DNA of 64,000 nt from Caldilineaceae bacterium (GTDB lineage Bacteria; Chloroflexota; Anaerolineae; Caldilineales; Caldilineaceae). Made by a program: the position numbers and the translations under genes. Under the pieces are notes generated by a model. It did not search any database. It had not been told where the DNA came from and saw only the letters and a list, made by a program, of their open reading frames with translations. This document shows, in pieces, positions 27,750-36,722 of this stretch. The stretch covers positions 310,001 through 374,000 of the forward strand of contig JADLDO010000023.1 of NCBI GenBank assembly GCA_020846635.1, in the 5' to 3' direction. Every line of letters starts with the position of its first letter. Position 1 is the first letter of the stretch.

Positions 27750-28343
27750 CTACACTGGGCCGGAGACAGGTGTGGAATTTGTTTCTTCTTCAGCGGTTGG
27801 CCCCGGCGTCGCATCCACATGCCCTGCGCTGCGCGGGCGTAGAAGCAGGTAGAAACCTGTTGCCACAAGCAGCAATGCCCAGAGCGTGCCACCTGCCCGG
27901 CCAAAGCCCCAAGTGCCAAAGCCTAATTCAAAGAACGTGCCAAAAATCAGAAAGAAGACGACGCCAATCCCAGCTACGCTCAACCCTGTGCGACGATCTG
28001 CAGGGCGATCTTCCCATAGACCCTTCACATAGATGCCAACGCCTATGGCGATAAAGATGAGCGTCCAAGCATAGGACCACGTTTCCCAACGGCCAAAGGT
28101 GTTTTGGAAGAAGAGGATGAGCCCTACCGTGGTCACGATGCTTCCGGGGATGGCAAGGCTGCCTGCGGATTTGCCACCCAGCACCATCGCAACGAAGAAT
28201 AACAGCCCTAGCCCAACAATTGCGATGGGCCAACCGGCAGACCAGATATTCAGCCCAAACCACTGAGCAAATAGAAAAAGTACGCCGAGTGCAACCAGGA
28301 TCACGCCAATCGCTGCACGCCCAGCAGGATTGCTCCGCGACAT
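27750..28343 (-). CDS. Multi-pass membrane protein (LiaF/DUF5668-like transmembrane region)
   Basis: 197 residues with about five to six hydrophobic helices (GVILVALGVLFLFAQ, WPIAIVGLGLLFFVAMVLGG, SIVTTVGLILFFQNTFG, AWTLIFIAIGVGIYVKG, GGTLWALLLVATGFYLLL) and a short acidic/Thr tail. The repeated G-x-L/I-hairpin pairs with W-P-I resemble the membrane part of LiaF and related envelope-stress proteins. It lacks a LiaF cytoplasmic C-terminal domain. AAAGGAG precedes the ATG. It is the first gene of a three-gene minus-strand set with PLDc_N and DUF2807 proteins. Confidence 0.78.
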   Translation of the reverse strand: MSRSNPAGRAAIGVILVALGVLFLFAQWFGLNIWSAGWPIAIVGLGLLFFVAMVLGGKSAGSLAIPGSIVTTVGLILFFQNTFGRWETWSYAWTLIFIAIGVGIYVKGLWEDRPADRRTGLSVAGIGVVFFLIFGTFFELGFGTWGFGRAGGTLWALLLVATGFYLLLRPRSAGHVDATPGPTAEEETNSTPVSGPV

Positions 28344-28626
28344 AAGCCCTACACTCCTTTCTATTGTTTCAAAATACAGGGGACCGTGTTCATCCAGACC
28401 GGGGAATTTGCCTCACTCGACAGAATATCCATGCATGTACGCGAGGCACAACTCTCCTTAGTGTAGTCTAGTTTGAACCAAAAGGGAATAGAACGCCCAG
28501 CCGGCGAGGATCGTTCCTGGTCAAATGACGAGGATTGCGCGCCCAGTGGAGATATGGGTACGTTGGGCTGTGAATCGAATAACAGGGGATGGCAAGGAGC
28601 ATTTGGAACTGGCGTCGGACTTTAGG
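28344..28626. other. Intergenic region between divergent envelope genes and mraY
   Basis: No gene is supported. The promoter of the minus-strand LiaF-like gene should lie at its left side; I see no strong box. The mraY promoter candidate follows at 28627. Confidence 0.4.
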
Positions 28627-28656
28627 TTGGCATCTTTGGCAAACTCCTGCTATAAA
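28627..28656 (+). promoter_or_regulatory. Promoter candidate for mraY
   Basis: TTGGCA (28627-28632), 18-base spacer, TATAAA (28651-28656), giving a leader of about 87 bases to the ATG at 28750. Confidence 0.45.
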
Positions 28657-28749
28657 CAGCCTATCTATGGCAAAATGCAGTACGCACCCGTTTGTATGTT
28701 TAGAGATGGATCGTAAGCGCAGAGCGAAGACAATCAAGGAAACGAAGAA

Positions 28750-29913
28750 ATGTTAGAGCCGCAACAAAAAGCATTGGCAAAGTCAAAAACCTGGCAATAC
28801 CTGTTATTTTGGTCGTTGCTCGGCGCGAGCATCGTTTATTTTCTAAACAATCTAAGCTGGACGATTTCGGCGCGGATGGGCTTTGACCGCTCCGTGTCCA
28901 TTGCCTTGTTGTTAGGTGCAGTGACCTTTCTTGTGGCTGTGAACTGGGGGGCACCCCTGATTCGCCGCCTGAAAATCTGGAAAATTGGCAAGCAAATCCG
29001 CATCGAGGAGCCAAGCGCGCATCAACTCAAAACAGGTACGCCAACCATGGGTGGGCTGCTGATTGTTATCCCAGTCTTGGTCACTACAAGTATCTCCAAC
29101 ATCCCACAGATTTGGGGCGTGACGCTAGTCGGTAAAAGTACCTTGCTCTTGTTAGGCTGCATGGTGGCGTTTGCGCTGTTGGGCGCAGTTGACGATTGGG
29201 AAGGTATCCGCGGGCTGCGTGCCAGAGGGGAAGGGATTAGTGAAAGAGCCAAAGCCAGTTTTCAATTTCTCTTTGCCCTTTGCATCGCTCTAATTCTCTA
29301 TTTTGGCCCGCCCCATTGGGATTTTGTGGGTATCCCAGGCATGAAAGGCCCCTATGAAGGCGGATTTTTTCGCATTGGCCTATGGATGATCCCCATTACC
29401 GTCTTTGTGATTGTAGGCTTTAGCAATGCCGTCAATTTTGCGGATGGTCTAGATAGTTTGGCAGGCAGTTTAAGCATGGTGGCTTTTGCCAGCTATGGCA
29501 TTATTGCCTATATGCAGGAGCAGTATTACATACTGGCTTTTTGCTTTACAATGGTGGGCGCACTTCTGGCGTTTCTCTGGTTCAATGCCCACCCGGCCCA
29601 AGTCATCATGGGCGATCTGGGCAGCTTGGCTCTGGGCGCGACATTGGCCCTGGTGGCATTGATGACTGGACAATGGTTACTCCTGCCGGTGATCGGCCTG
29701 GTCTTTGTTGCCGAAGCCGCCAGCGTCGTCATCCAACGCTACTATTTCAAATGGACACGGCTGCGCTATGGCACAGGTCGCCGCGTCTTTCGCATGGCTC
29801 CACTCCATTATCACTTTGAATTGCTGGGGTGGAGTGAGACGCAAATCAAGGAGCGTTTCTGGCTCGTTTCCCTTTTGTGTGGCATGTTGGGCATCGCCCT
29901 AGCCCTCATATAA
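28750..29913 (+). CDS. mraY: Phospho-N-acetylmuramoyl-pentapeptide-transferase
   Basis: 387 residues with about ten membrane helices. It transfers the UDP-MurNAc-pentapeptide moiety to undecaprenyl phosphate to form lipid I. Marks are [11 protein letters not shown] (first conserved loop), [25 protein letters not shown] (catalytic Asp region) and [17 protein letters not shown] (final conserved loop with His cluster). The N-terminus is about 25 residues longer than in E. coli. It stands alone here, away from a mur/fts (dcw) cluster. AAGGA lies before ATG. tRNA-Pro and the integrated element follow. Confidence 0.95.
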   Translation: MLEPQQKALAKSKTWQYLLFWSLLGASIVYFLNNLSWTISARMGFDRSVSIALLLGAVTFLVAVNWGAPLIRRLKIWKIGKQIRIEEPSAHQLKTGTPTMGGLLIVIPVLVTTSISNIPQIWGVTLVGKSTLLLLGCMVAFALLGAVDDWEGIRGLRARGEGISERAKASFQFLFALCIALILYFGPPHWDFVGIPGMKGPYEGGFFRIGLWMIPITVFVIVGFSNAVNFADGLDSLAGSLSMVAFASYGIIAYMQEQYYILAFCFTMVGALLAFLWFNAHPAQVIMGDLGSLALGATLALVALMTGQWLLLPVIGLVFVAEAASVVIQRYYFKWTRLRYGTGRRVFRMAPLHYHFELLGWSETQIKERFWLVSLLCGMLGIALALI

Positions 29914-29989
29914 GGTGAGGGGCTGGCTTGGATTGTGCGCTGATAGGCCCAGCTCGCTCATCATTAAAGAGTCAAGAATGGAGCGTTGC

Positions 29990-30091
<102 letters not shown>

Positions 30092-30349
30092 TTATATCTC
30101 CGGTTCCTCTCGTGACACCCACTAAGCAACCAGTGTTAACGTTGTGACCTATGAGCCGGGTAAAAAAGAAACCCACCGGCTGAACCGATGGGCGCGTGTC
30201 TGGGGAGTGTGGTAGAATTCTACCAGCCTTCCCGATACTGACCTATCGGCTTAGGTTAGCCCGTGGTCAGTGTTGCAAGCACTGGCTGCGGGCGTTTCCA
30301 TTGATAGCTACTACTATATCACACCCTGTCAAGTAGGGCTACGCTGTTG
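30092..30349. other. Left end of the element, hairpin-rich and non-coding
   Basis: Contains a perfect 16-bp palindrome TGGTAGAATTCTACCA (30210-30225) set within a longer imperfect dyad, a CCGAT/ATCGG dyad (about 30232-30250) and CAGTG-ttgcaag-CACTG. These could be recombinase arm sites or a bidirectional terminator for the convergent tRNA-promoter and restriction transcripts. No gene is supported. Confidence 0.5.
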
Positions 30350-30700
30350 CTACTGCTGACCATCCGGTTTGCTGCCAGCGGCTAGGGTCTCTTCCTCTGC
30401 CTGTAGCTGCTTTAGCCTCTGTTCTCGTTCTCGCCAGTCAGACAGATACATCCCCATTGAGACTTGCCAGCCGCGATGATGGTTGGGAAACTTTAGGTGC
30501 ATGAGTTCATGCACGATGATGTACTCTGCCAAGTCGCAGGGGAGCGTCAGGATGTCGCTGGACAGGGTGAGGTTGCCCACCGTCGAGACGCTGCCCCATT
30601 TGTGGCGCATGGTGCGAATTTGGATGCGCTCTACCTGAACGCCTAGCCTTGCTGCCCACGCTTCTATGAGCCGATGGATGTCACTGGCTGTGAGGGTCAT
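30350..30700 (-). CDS. YgjP-like zinc metallopeptidase domain protein (short form)
   Basis: 116 residues. The conserved parts MRHKWGSVSTVGNLTLSSD and the zinc motif HELMHLKFPNHHRGW (HExxH plus a following His) match the C-terminal half of the YgjP/DUF45 family, related to SprT/WLM metallopeptidases. Whole family members run to about 230 residues, so this is the compact form. The ATG at 30700 is chosen; the longer frame upstream overlaps hsdR. It lies directly downstream of hsdR on the same strand. YgjP genes often accompany type I restriction genes; their role there is not established. Confidence 0.8.
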   Translation of the reverse strand: MTLTASDIHRLIEAWAARLGVQVERIQIRTMRHKWGSVSTVGNLTLSSDILTLPCDLAEYIIVHELMHLKFPNHHRGWQVSMGMYLSDWREREQRLKQLQAEEETLAAGSKPDGQQ

Positions 30701-30734
30701 TGTGTTGATACGCGCCACCGTCTGCGTAGTAGAC

Positions 30735-33686
30735 TCACGACATGATAATGCGGTGCATCCGCAGCAGGTTCTCAACAATGTCTTTGACCTGTTGCGGCAT
30801 GACAGGCTTGGGTGCCGGTGCCAGGAGCAGCTTGTACAGTTCGACGCGTACCTGTGACTCCAGCCGGGTGTTGTACTTCCAACCTGGGTTGCTGCTCAGG
30901 TAGTTGGCAATGCTCTGGGCAAGTTGCTCCACCTGGTCTGCTTGCAGGGTGATGAGCAGCGGCGACGCCTTCAGCCCGGTGCGGATGGCAAACGCCAGGT
31001 CATCCAGTGTGCTGTTGGCCCGGTCTTCTTCAATGTCAACCACCTGCTCTGTCTTCGCCTGTAGTTCCGACAATGCGGTCTGTGCGCTGATCTGCTGCTG
31101 CCTCAGCCGCCCTATGACCTCTTCGACCTCATCGCCAAGCGTGGCAAGATAAGGTGCTTTCTCGATGTTCTTGTTGATGTACTCGTTGATGCTGCGCTGG
31201 AGGTTGATGACCTTTACGCGTTCTTCGATGTGGTCCTGGGCAATGACATCGGCAATGTTGCGGTTGATGGGGTAAAGCGGCATGGGTGCGGCAACCTGAT
31301 AGACACCGACATGCTCACTGATGAGTGCCTCTGTCTTGCGTTGTAGCTCTCGCTCCATCCGCTGCCGTTCGCTGTTGGGGTTATAGTAGCTCTGAACGGT
31401 CTGGAAGATGTCGATGATGAGCCGGTAGTCACCGATATAGTCATAGAGGAACGGGTCAGGAGACAGCACCTCATAGGCCAGTTGCAGGTCTTTGCACGCG
31501 GTCAGAAAGGCTGAACGGGGGGCTTCCTCAAAGAAGTATCCGATGATACGCGCTGTGCGCCCATAGATACCACGCGGGTCAATGGGTTCGAGCGTTGTGA
31601 GTATCTCACCCAGCAGTTCTACAAAGCGCAGGCGCAACTGCTCCAGGTCAAACAGCCCCTGGTCAAGCCCTCCCTGATCGAAATTCAACGCCCGTTGCAG
31701 GTCTTTGAAGACACCGATGTAGTCTACCACCAAGCCGCTACTCTTGTTGGGATAGGGACGGTTGACACGGGCGATAGCCTGTAGCAGCGTGTGGTCTTTG
31801 AGTGGCTTGTCCAGGTACATGACATAGGCAATGGGTGCGTCAAAGCCTGTGAGCAGCTTTTGGGTAACGATCAGCAGCTTGGGCGACTGGTTGGGGTCGC
31901 GGAAGGCTTTGCGGATACGCTTCTCTTCGTCGTCCTCCAGGTAGAAGGAGCGCATGAGTTCATCGTCACGCTTTGCGTTTTGTGAGTAGACAACCTCGCT
32001 CCACTCCGGGGGTAGAAAGCGGTCGAGTGCTTGCTTATAGAGCGCACAGGCTTCTCGGTCGGGTGTAACGACCATGCCCTTAAAGCCCATCGGCAGCACA
32101 TTGCTTTGGAAATGCTCTGCGATGTGGGTAGCGATAGCCTCGATGCGTTGGGGAGCCTTCAGCACAGCCATGAGCTTGTCGGCGCGCTGAAGTAGCTGGC
32201 TCAATGCCTCCTGTGTACCTGCCCCTTCGGTATCGACCAGTTCCCAGAACTCTTCAAGCAGGTCAGCGAATTCAGTTTCCAGCTTGAGCCTGTCTACCCA
32301 GATGTCAGTGGGAGCCAGCGTGTAGTAGAGGGGCAGCGTTGTGCCATCCTCGATGCTCTCGTTGATGGTGTACTGGTCGTGTATGCCATTGGGGTCTGTC
32401 TGACTGCCAAAGACTTCGTAGGTGCCTCGTCCCACCTTGCCCTTGTCGATGGGCGTGCCTGTGAAGCCAAAGCGGAAGGCATTGGGGAGCGCAGCGCGCA
32501 TGTAGATACCTAAGTCACCCTCCTGCGAACGGTGCGCTTCGTCCACCAGCAGCACCACGTTGCGCCGGGTGATGCGGTCTTTCTGGATGTCCTCGAACTT
32601 GTGGATGGTCGTGACAATGACACCTCGTGTGTCTGCGTCGAGCAGTGCCTGGAGATGGTGGCGGCTGTGAGCGCGGATGGCATCTAGCCCACATGCCTCC
32701 AGGTTTTGGCACATCTGTGTCTCAAGGTCTACGCGGTCAACCACCATTAGCAAGGTCGGGTTCATTAGCTCTGGCTGGCGGCGCAGCTTGCGCGCCGTTA
32801 CGATCATGGTCAGTGTCTTGCCGGAGCCTTGCGTGTGCGACTCAAGCCCTGTGTCGGCAGCCTCTGCACACGCTTGCCCCTTGACCACGCGCTCTACGAT
32901 CTTCTCGATACAGCGCATCTGGTGGGGACGCAGCACGAACTTGAGCAGCGCGTCATCCATGCGATAGAAGAGGGCATAGTCTTGCAGCAGGCGCAGCACC
33001 TGGTCACGGGCAAAGAAGGACTTGGCTAACTCCTCCAGTCCATAGTCTTTGCCGTTGACCTTCCATTTATAGAAGGCGTTGGGGCTGGGGTTCCAGGTTG
33101 CGCCATACTCCAGGCGACTGGCGCAGACAGCAAAGGGAATGGGGAACTTGAGGAACTCCGGGATGTACTGGGTGTAGGTTTCCTGGACATCCTCAAAGCC
33201 AGCCAGCCCAGGGTCTTCTAACTTGGGTGACTTGTTCTCCACCAGCAAGACCGGCAAGCCGTTGATATAGAGAACGACATCCAGGCGGCGACGGTCGCTG
33301 TCCTGGAACCAGACTTCTTCGCTAAAATGGAACTGGTTGTTGGTGAGGTTGCCATAGTCAATGAGCGTGACGTTGAACTCACGCTGTTGGGCGCGGTCAT
33401 AGGCTGTCCATTCGTTGCGTAGGGCCAGCAGAACCTGCTCATTGCCTTCCAGCGTGGGGGCAACCAGGCGCAGGCGACGGACAAGATCATCGATGCGCCC
33501 ATCCTCTTGCGACCAGCCATTTAGCTTGGCAAGCTGCCGTCGCAGCACATCGATGAGGAAAGGCTGGGTCTCATCGCCGTTGCGCCAGTGGGGTAACTCG
33601 TAGCGTTCGATGAACGTCCAGTGGATGCCGCGCAGGAAGTTGATAAGCTGGTCTTGGACATCGCGCTTTTCGTTGATACGGGACAT
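30735..33686 (-). CDS. hsdR: Type I restriction enzyme R subunit (endonuclease/translocase)
   Basis: 983 residues. The N-terminal nuclease has RRLDVVLY (Asp about 136) and LLVENKS (Glu150, Lys152), the PD-(D/E)xK triad. The helicase/translocase part has Walker A TQGSGKT (285-291), DEAH (382-385), FTGTP, and later motif segments such as DAPIAYVMYLDKPL and QAIARVNRPY. It uses ATP to pull DNA and cut unmethylated DNA far from the recognition site, in complex with HsdM and HsdS. The full length suggests an active gene. It follows hsdS by 26 bases. Confidence 0.95.
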   Translation of the reverse strand: MSRINEKRDVQDQLINFLRGIHWTFIERYELPHWRNGDETQPFLIDVLRRQLAKLNGWSQEDGRIDDLVRRLRLVAPTLEGNEQVLLALRNEWTAYDRAQQREFNVTLIDYGNLTNNQFHFSEEVWFQDSDRRRLDVVLYINGLPVLLVENKSPKLEDPGLAGFEDVQETYTQYIPEFLKFPIPFAVCASRLEYGATWNPSPNAFYKWKVNGKDYGLEELAKSFFARDQVLRLLQDYALFYRMDDALLKFVLRPHQMRCIEKIVERVVKGQACAEAADTGLESHTQGSGKTLTMIVTARKLRRQPELMNPTLLMVVDRVDLETQMCQNLEACGLDAIRAHSRHHLQALLDADTRGVIVTTIHKFEDIQKDRITRRNVVLLVDEAHRSQEGDLGIYMRAALPNAFRFGFTGTPIDKGKVGRGTYEVFGSQTDPNGIHDQYTINESIEDGTTLPLYYTLAPTDIWVDRLKLETEFADLLEEFWELVDTEGAGTQEALSQLLQRADKLMAVLKAPQRIEAIATHIAEHFQSNVLPMGFKGMVVTPDREACALYKQALDRFLPPEWSEVVYSQNAKRDDELMRSFYLEDDEEKRIRKAFRDPNQSPKLLIVTQKLLTGFDAPIAYVMYLDKPLKDHTLLQAIARVNRPYPNKSSGLVVDYIGVFKDLQRALNFDQGGLDQGLFDLEQLRLRFVELLGEILTTLEPIDPRGIYGRTARIIGYFFEEAPRSAFLTACKDLQLAYEVLSPDPFLYDYIGDYRLIIDIFQTVQSYYNPNSERQRMERELQRKTEALISEHVGVYQVAAPMPLYPINRNIADVIAQDHIEERVKVINLQRSINEYINKNIEKAPYLATLGDEVEEVIGRLRQQQISAQTALSELQAKTEQVVDIEEDRANSTLDDLAFAIRTGLKASPLLITLQADQVEQLAQSIANYLSSNPGWKYNTRLESQVRVELYKLLLAPAPKPVMPQQVKDIVENLLRMHRIIMS

Positions 33687-33712
33687 GGGGGGTGCTGTCT
33701 TTCTGTGGCCGG

Positions 33713-34981
33713 CTATGGCTGGGGCAGGGGTAGACCTTCATCGCTTAACAGGCGAATTTGGCCGGTCATGAGTTGGTGGAGCATGGACTTGAACAGGGCT
33801 TCCAGGGCAGCCTTGCGGTCTTCCTCGGCGGCAACTTTAGCATCTGCCGCAGAAAGCTGCTCAGCCATACTGACCTGTTCTTTATAGGCCGGATACGCAA
33901 TTGGAAGCATCTTTAATTTGTCAACGGGCAAGTGAGCAATTGTAGAACGTGCGCCCTCTACAATGGATACCTTGCGAACCACAAACAACAGTGTCATGTA
34001 GTAAAGAAAGTACTTTTCATCAATGCTGCCATTGGTCTTGGGTCTCAGTCTGTGAATTGCCTTCTGGTAGTAGCATTCTTCTAGCTGATCCTCCCAAATG
34101 GCCGTTCGTCCAATTTCGCCACCTTCACATACTAAGATGTCACCAGATCTAAGTCGAAACTTATCGCGCTCATCAGGCAGAAAGTCCATTTCTGCAATGT
34201 CAGATATATCTATGTATCCCCACTGAACATTTGCGTTGCGTACGTAGGGCTTGGGTGCAACTCCCAATTTCGATGCCTTTGAAAGCATCTTGCCTAGTTT
34301 TACATGGAGCAGCGAGTCTAATTCTTTAATTTCCCAGTGCGCTGGAATTTCGCCTATCTCCGTCTCCTTTGTTGGTGCAGGTTCAGCACCAGGTCCATAG
34401 GTGAACAGGCGATGCATGAGGCTGCGCTTGAACGCTTTGGCGGCGGCAATGACATCCTCCTGCGCGGCGATGGCCTCTTGGATAGTGTTAAGTACGGCGG
34501 CGATGCGTCGCTGCTCGGCCAGGGGAGGCAGGGGAATTTGGGTAGCAAGGAAAGCATTCCTTACGATGTGCTTCATCGTTGACCCCCGCGTTTGGCTTGT
34601 GAGAAGGTCAATGTGATGTCGTAAGGCAAAGTAAAGGAGTAGCTTATCTACAGTTTTGGCAACATTCGCTACCTTAAAGATGTGTTGGTTAAGCCATGCA
34701 TTACCTCCCTGCCAAATGAAAGCTCCTAGACTTGCCGACCAGGATATAAGCAAGTCGCCATCAGAAACTTTGTAACGGTCAGAAAGTTTACCTGGAAAGT
34801 AGTTGTAATTCTGTGATGTTCCTGTTAGGTTTTGTATGCGGATAATTGGTAGACCTGTATCAGACCAGTCACTAGGTTTGAATGCGGCCCCATTGATATA
34901 GTCCGCCATATCCCCTAGAGATACTAACTTCCAGTCCTCAGGTAACTCATTATCCGTAATTAGCTCAGAGTAGCTGGTCAT
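33713..34981 (-). CDS. hsdS: Type I restriction-modification specificity subunit
   Basis: 422 residues. Two target-recognition domains are seen: one from ELPEDWKLVSLGDMADYING, the second from EIPAHWEIKELDSLLHVKLG. Each is followed by a conserved helical spacer (ending LPPLAEQRRIAAVLNTIQEAI and PAYKEQVSMAEQLSAADAK). The protein sets the DNA sequence read by the complex. I start at the ATG at 34981, eight bases after the hsdM stop; a longer in-frame start would overlap hsdM heavily. Ordering hsdM-hsdS-hsdR in one direction fits a single operon from the promoter at 36669-36697. Confidence 0.93.
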   Translation of the reverse strand: MTSYSELITDNELPEDWKLVSLGDMADYINGAAFKPSDWSDTGLPIIRIQNLTGTSQNYNYFPGKLSDRYKVSDGDLLISWSASLGAFIWQGGNAWLNQHIFKVANVAKTVDKLLLYFALRHHIDLLTSQTRGSTMKHIVRNAFLATQIPLPPLAEQRRIAAVLNTIQEAIAAQEDVIAAAKAFKRSLMHRLFTYGPGAEPAPTKETEIGEIPAHWEIKELDSLLHVKLGKMLSKASKLGVAPKPYVRNANVQWGYIDISDIAEMDFLPDERDKFRLRSGDILVCEGGEIGRTAIWEDQLEECYYQKAIHRLRPKTNGSIDEKYFLYYMTLLFVVRKVSIVEGARSTIAHLPVDKLKMLPIAYPAYKEQVSMAEQLSAADAKVAAEEDRKAALEALFKSMLHQLMTGQIRLLSDEGLPLPQP

Positions 34982-34988
34982 AACGGCT

Positions 34989-36611
34989 TCATATGTCTGT
35001 TTGCAGTTTGCTGGATGGATGCCAATTGGCAAAACCAAGAGATGCCAAGACTCTGTTAAGGTTGGCATCCGCTGACTTTCTAATGTCTTCCGCTTCTGCA
35101 AGTAAGACTAGTGCATCTTCAAGGGGTAATGGCGCGTCCGCTTTGTCCGTCCCTATGTATCTACTTGGACTCAAATTGTAGTCGTTGCGTATAAGATCGT
35201 TCTGTTTGATGACAACACTTATACCCTCTTTGGCTTGCCAGTTCAGATAGAGGTCGCCCACCTTCGCCACCTGCTCAGGGGTCATCTCATTCTTGGGGCG
35301 ACCTTTGACAAAGTGCTTGCTGGCATTGATGATCAACACCTCACCTGCGTGGGCGCGGGGATGGGTGGCATCTACCCTTTGCATCACCAGGATGATACCC
35401 GGCGCAGAGGTGTTGAAGAAGAGGTTGTCTGGTAACAGAATGACAGCATCTACAGCATCAGCGTCCACAAATTGCTTGCGTATATCACGCTCGGCGTTGC
35501 GCCCGCGGTTGCCGCTGCCCCGGCTGGCTGCACCTGTATCCAGTACAACCGCCATGCGTCCACCCACTTCCAGGCTGGCATACATATGCTGGACCCAGCC
35601 CCAGTCTGCTGTACCTGCGGGTGGTATGCCCCAGACAAAGCGGCTATAAGCATCGTTGTCGTACACCTCAATGGGTATAGGCTGGTTCCACATGGGGTTC
35701 GCTGCAATTTTGTTGAAGCGGCGCAGACTGCCATCCTCGTTGAGAAAGAGCGGGTTACGCATGGTGTTGCCCTGGCGGATGTCCACACGCATGTCATGAA
35801 CAAAGGCATTCATCTTGCTGGTGGCAACGGTATCCGCCTGTATCTCTTGCCCAAAGAGTTGAACGGGTCTGGGGTCATCTTCGGCCAGGAGTTCACTCAC
35901 CGGCTTGCCAAGTGCTGCGGCGAGCTTCTCGCGGTGGCGTAGCTGCGTCTTGATGAGCAAGCCGCCTGAGCCGCTGGTCGGGTCATCAATGGTGTCACCA
36001 GGCTGCGGGTCGAGGATGCGCGCAAGTAAAAAGCCTACATCGGTCGGTGTAAAGAATTCCCCGGCACTGCTGCCGCGCTCGGCAAACTTGCGGATCAGGT
36101 ACTCATAGGCACGTCCCAGAATGTCAGGCTGCACATCGTCCAGCCCAAGCCGCTGCTCCTGGAGGATGTTGACCAGTTGCGCCAGCGTGTTGTCATCCAG
36201 GATGCGCTGGTTGCCGTCTGTGGCGTTGAAGTCGCGCCGGTCGATGACGCCGCGCAAGAGCGGGTTCTCCTGCCCAATGGCGCGCAGGTTGTCCGTGAGC
36301 AGCTCTCCCAGTTTGTCGGTTTGGTTGCGGACGTTGCGCCAACGGGCCTCGGCAGGGATGAAGAAGCGCACCAGTGAACGGTCAGTCTCGACAAAGAGTT
36401 CTGTCGTGCTGGCGTCTGTGTTCAGGCTCTTGCCCAGCTTCTGCAATTCATCGTCGTATACATCATCAAGCCGCTTATAGAAGACCAGGGGCAAGATATA
36501 GTCTTTGTAGCGTGCGGCATCTACTTCGCCGCGGATGGAGCAGGCTGCGCGCCATAGCCAGCTTTGGAGTGTCGAGAGTTCCATGTGGGTGTCGGGCCTA
36601 GTGCTGTTCAT
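34989..36611 (-). CDS. hsdM: Type I restriction-modification methyltransferase subunit
   Basis: 540 residues. It has the helical N-terminal HsdM domain and the N6-adenine methyltransferase domain, with SAM-binding motif DPTSGSGG (about 210-217; the family norm is DPACGSGG) after FFTPTDVGFLLARIL, and catalytic motif NPMW (about 305-308; the norm is NPPF/Y). Both motif variants are unusual but keep the key positions. The ATG at 36611 follows AGAGG by eight bases; a TTG 13 codons upstream is less likely. It transfers methyl groups to adenine and pairs with HsdS. Confidence 0.94.
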   Translation of the reverse strand: MNSTRPDTHMELSTLQSWLWRAACSIRGEVDAARYKDYILPLVFYKRLDDVYDDELQKLGKSLNTDASTTELFVETDRSLVRFFIPAEARWRNVRNQTDKLGELLTDNLRAIGQENPLLRGVIDRRDFNATDGNQRILDDNTLAQLVNILQEQRLGLDDVQPDILGRAYEYLIRKFAERGSSAGEFFTPTDVGFLLARILDPQPGDTIDDPTSGSGGLLIKTQLRHREKLAAALGKPVSELLAEDDPRPVQLFGQEIQADTVATSKMNAFVHDMRVDIRQGNTMRNPLFLNEDGSLRRFNKIAANPMWNQPIPIEVYDNDAYSRFVWGIPPAGTADWGWVQHMYASLEVGGRMAVVLDTGAASRGSGNRGRNAERDIRKQFVDADAVDAVILLPDNLFFNTSAPGIILVMQRVDATHPRAHAGEVLIINASKHFVKGRPKNEMTPEQVAKVGDLYLNWQAKEGISVVIKQNDLIRNDYNLSPSRYIGTDKADAPLPLEDALVLLAEAEDIRKSADANLNRVLASLGFANWHPSSKLQTDI

Positions 36612-36668
36612 GTAGTGAGCCTCTGGGGGATAGATGCGAGATATGTACAAACGTTCTTTACTGTTGCT

Positions 36669-36697
36669 AGTATAGGTGTCCTGTGGGGAATTGACAA
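36669..36697 (-). promoter_or_regulatory. Promoter for the hsdM-hsdS-hsdR operon
   Basis: Read on the minus strand, TTGTCA (36697-36692), 17-base spacer and TATACT (36674-36669) point at the hsdM ATG about 58 bases downstream. It lies between the recombinase A stop and hsdM. Confidence 0.6.
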
Positions 36698-36722
36698 AGG
36701 TAGTCTGTACCAGAGTACAGGG

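Noticed and set aside
33713..35101. Phase-variable inverting hsdS locus driven by recombinase A
   Set aside because: Only one hsdS copy is present and I see no inverted partial hsdS or inverted repeats around it.
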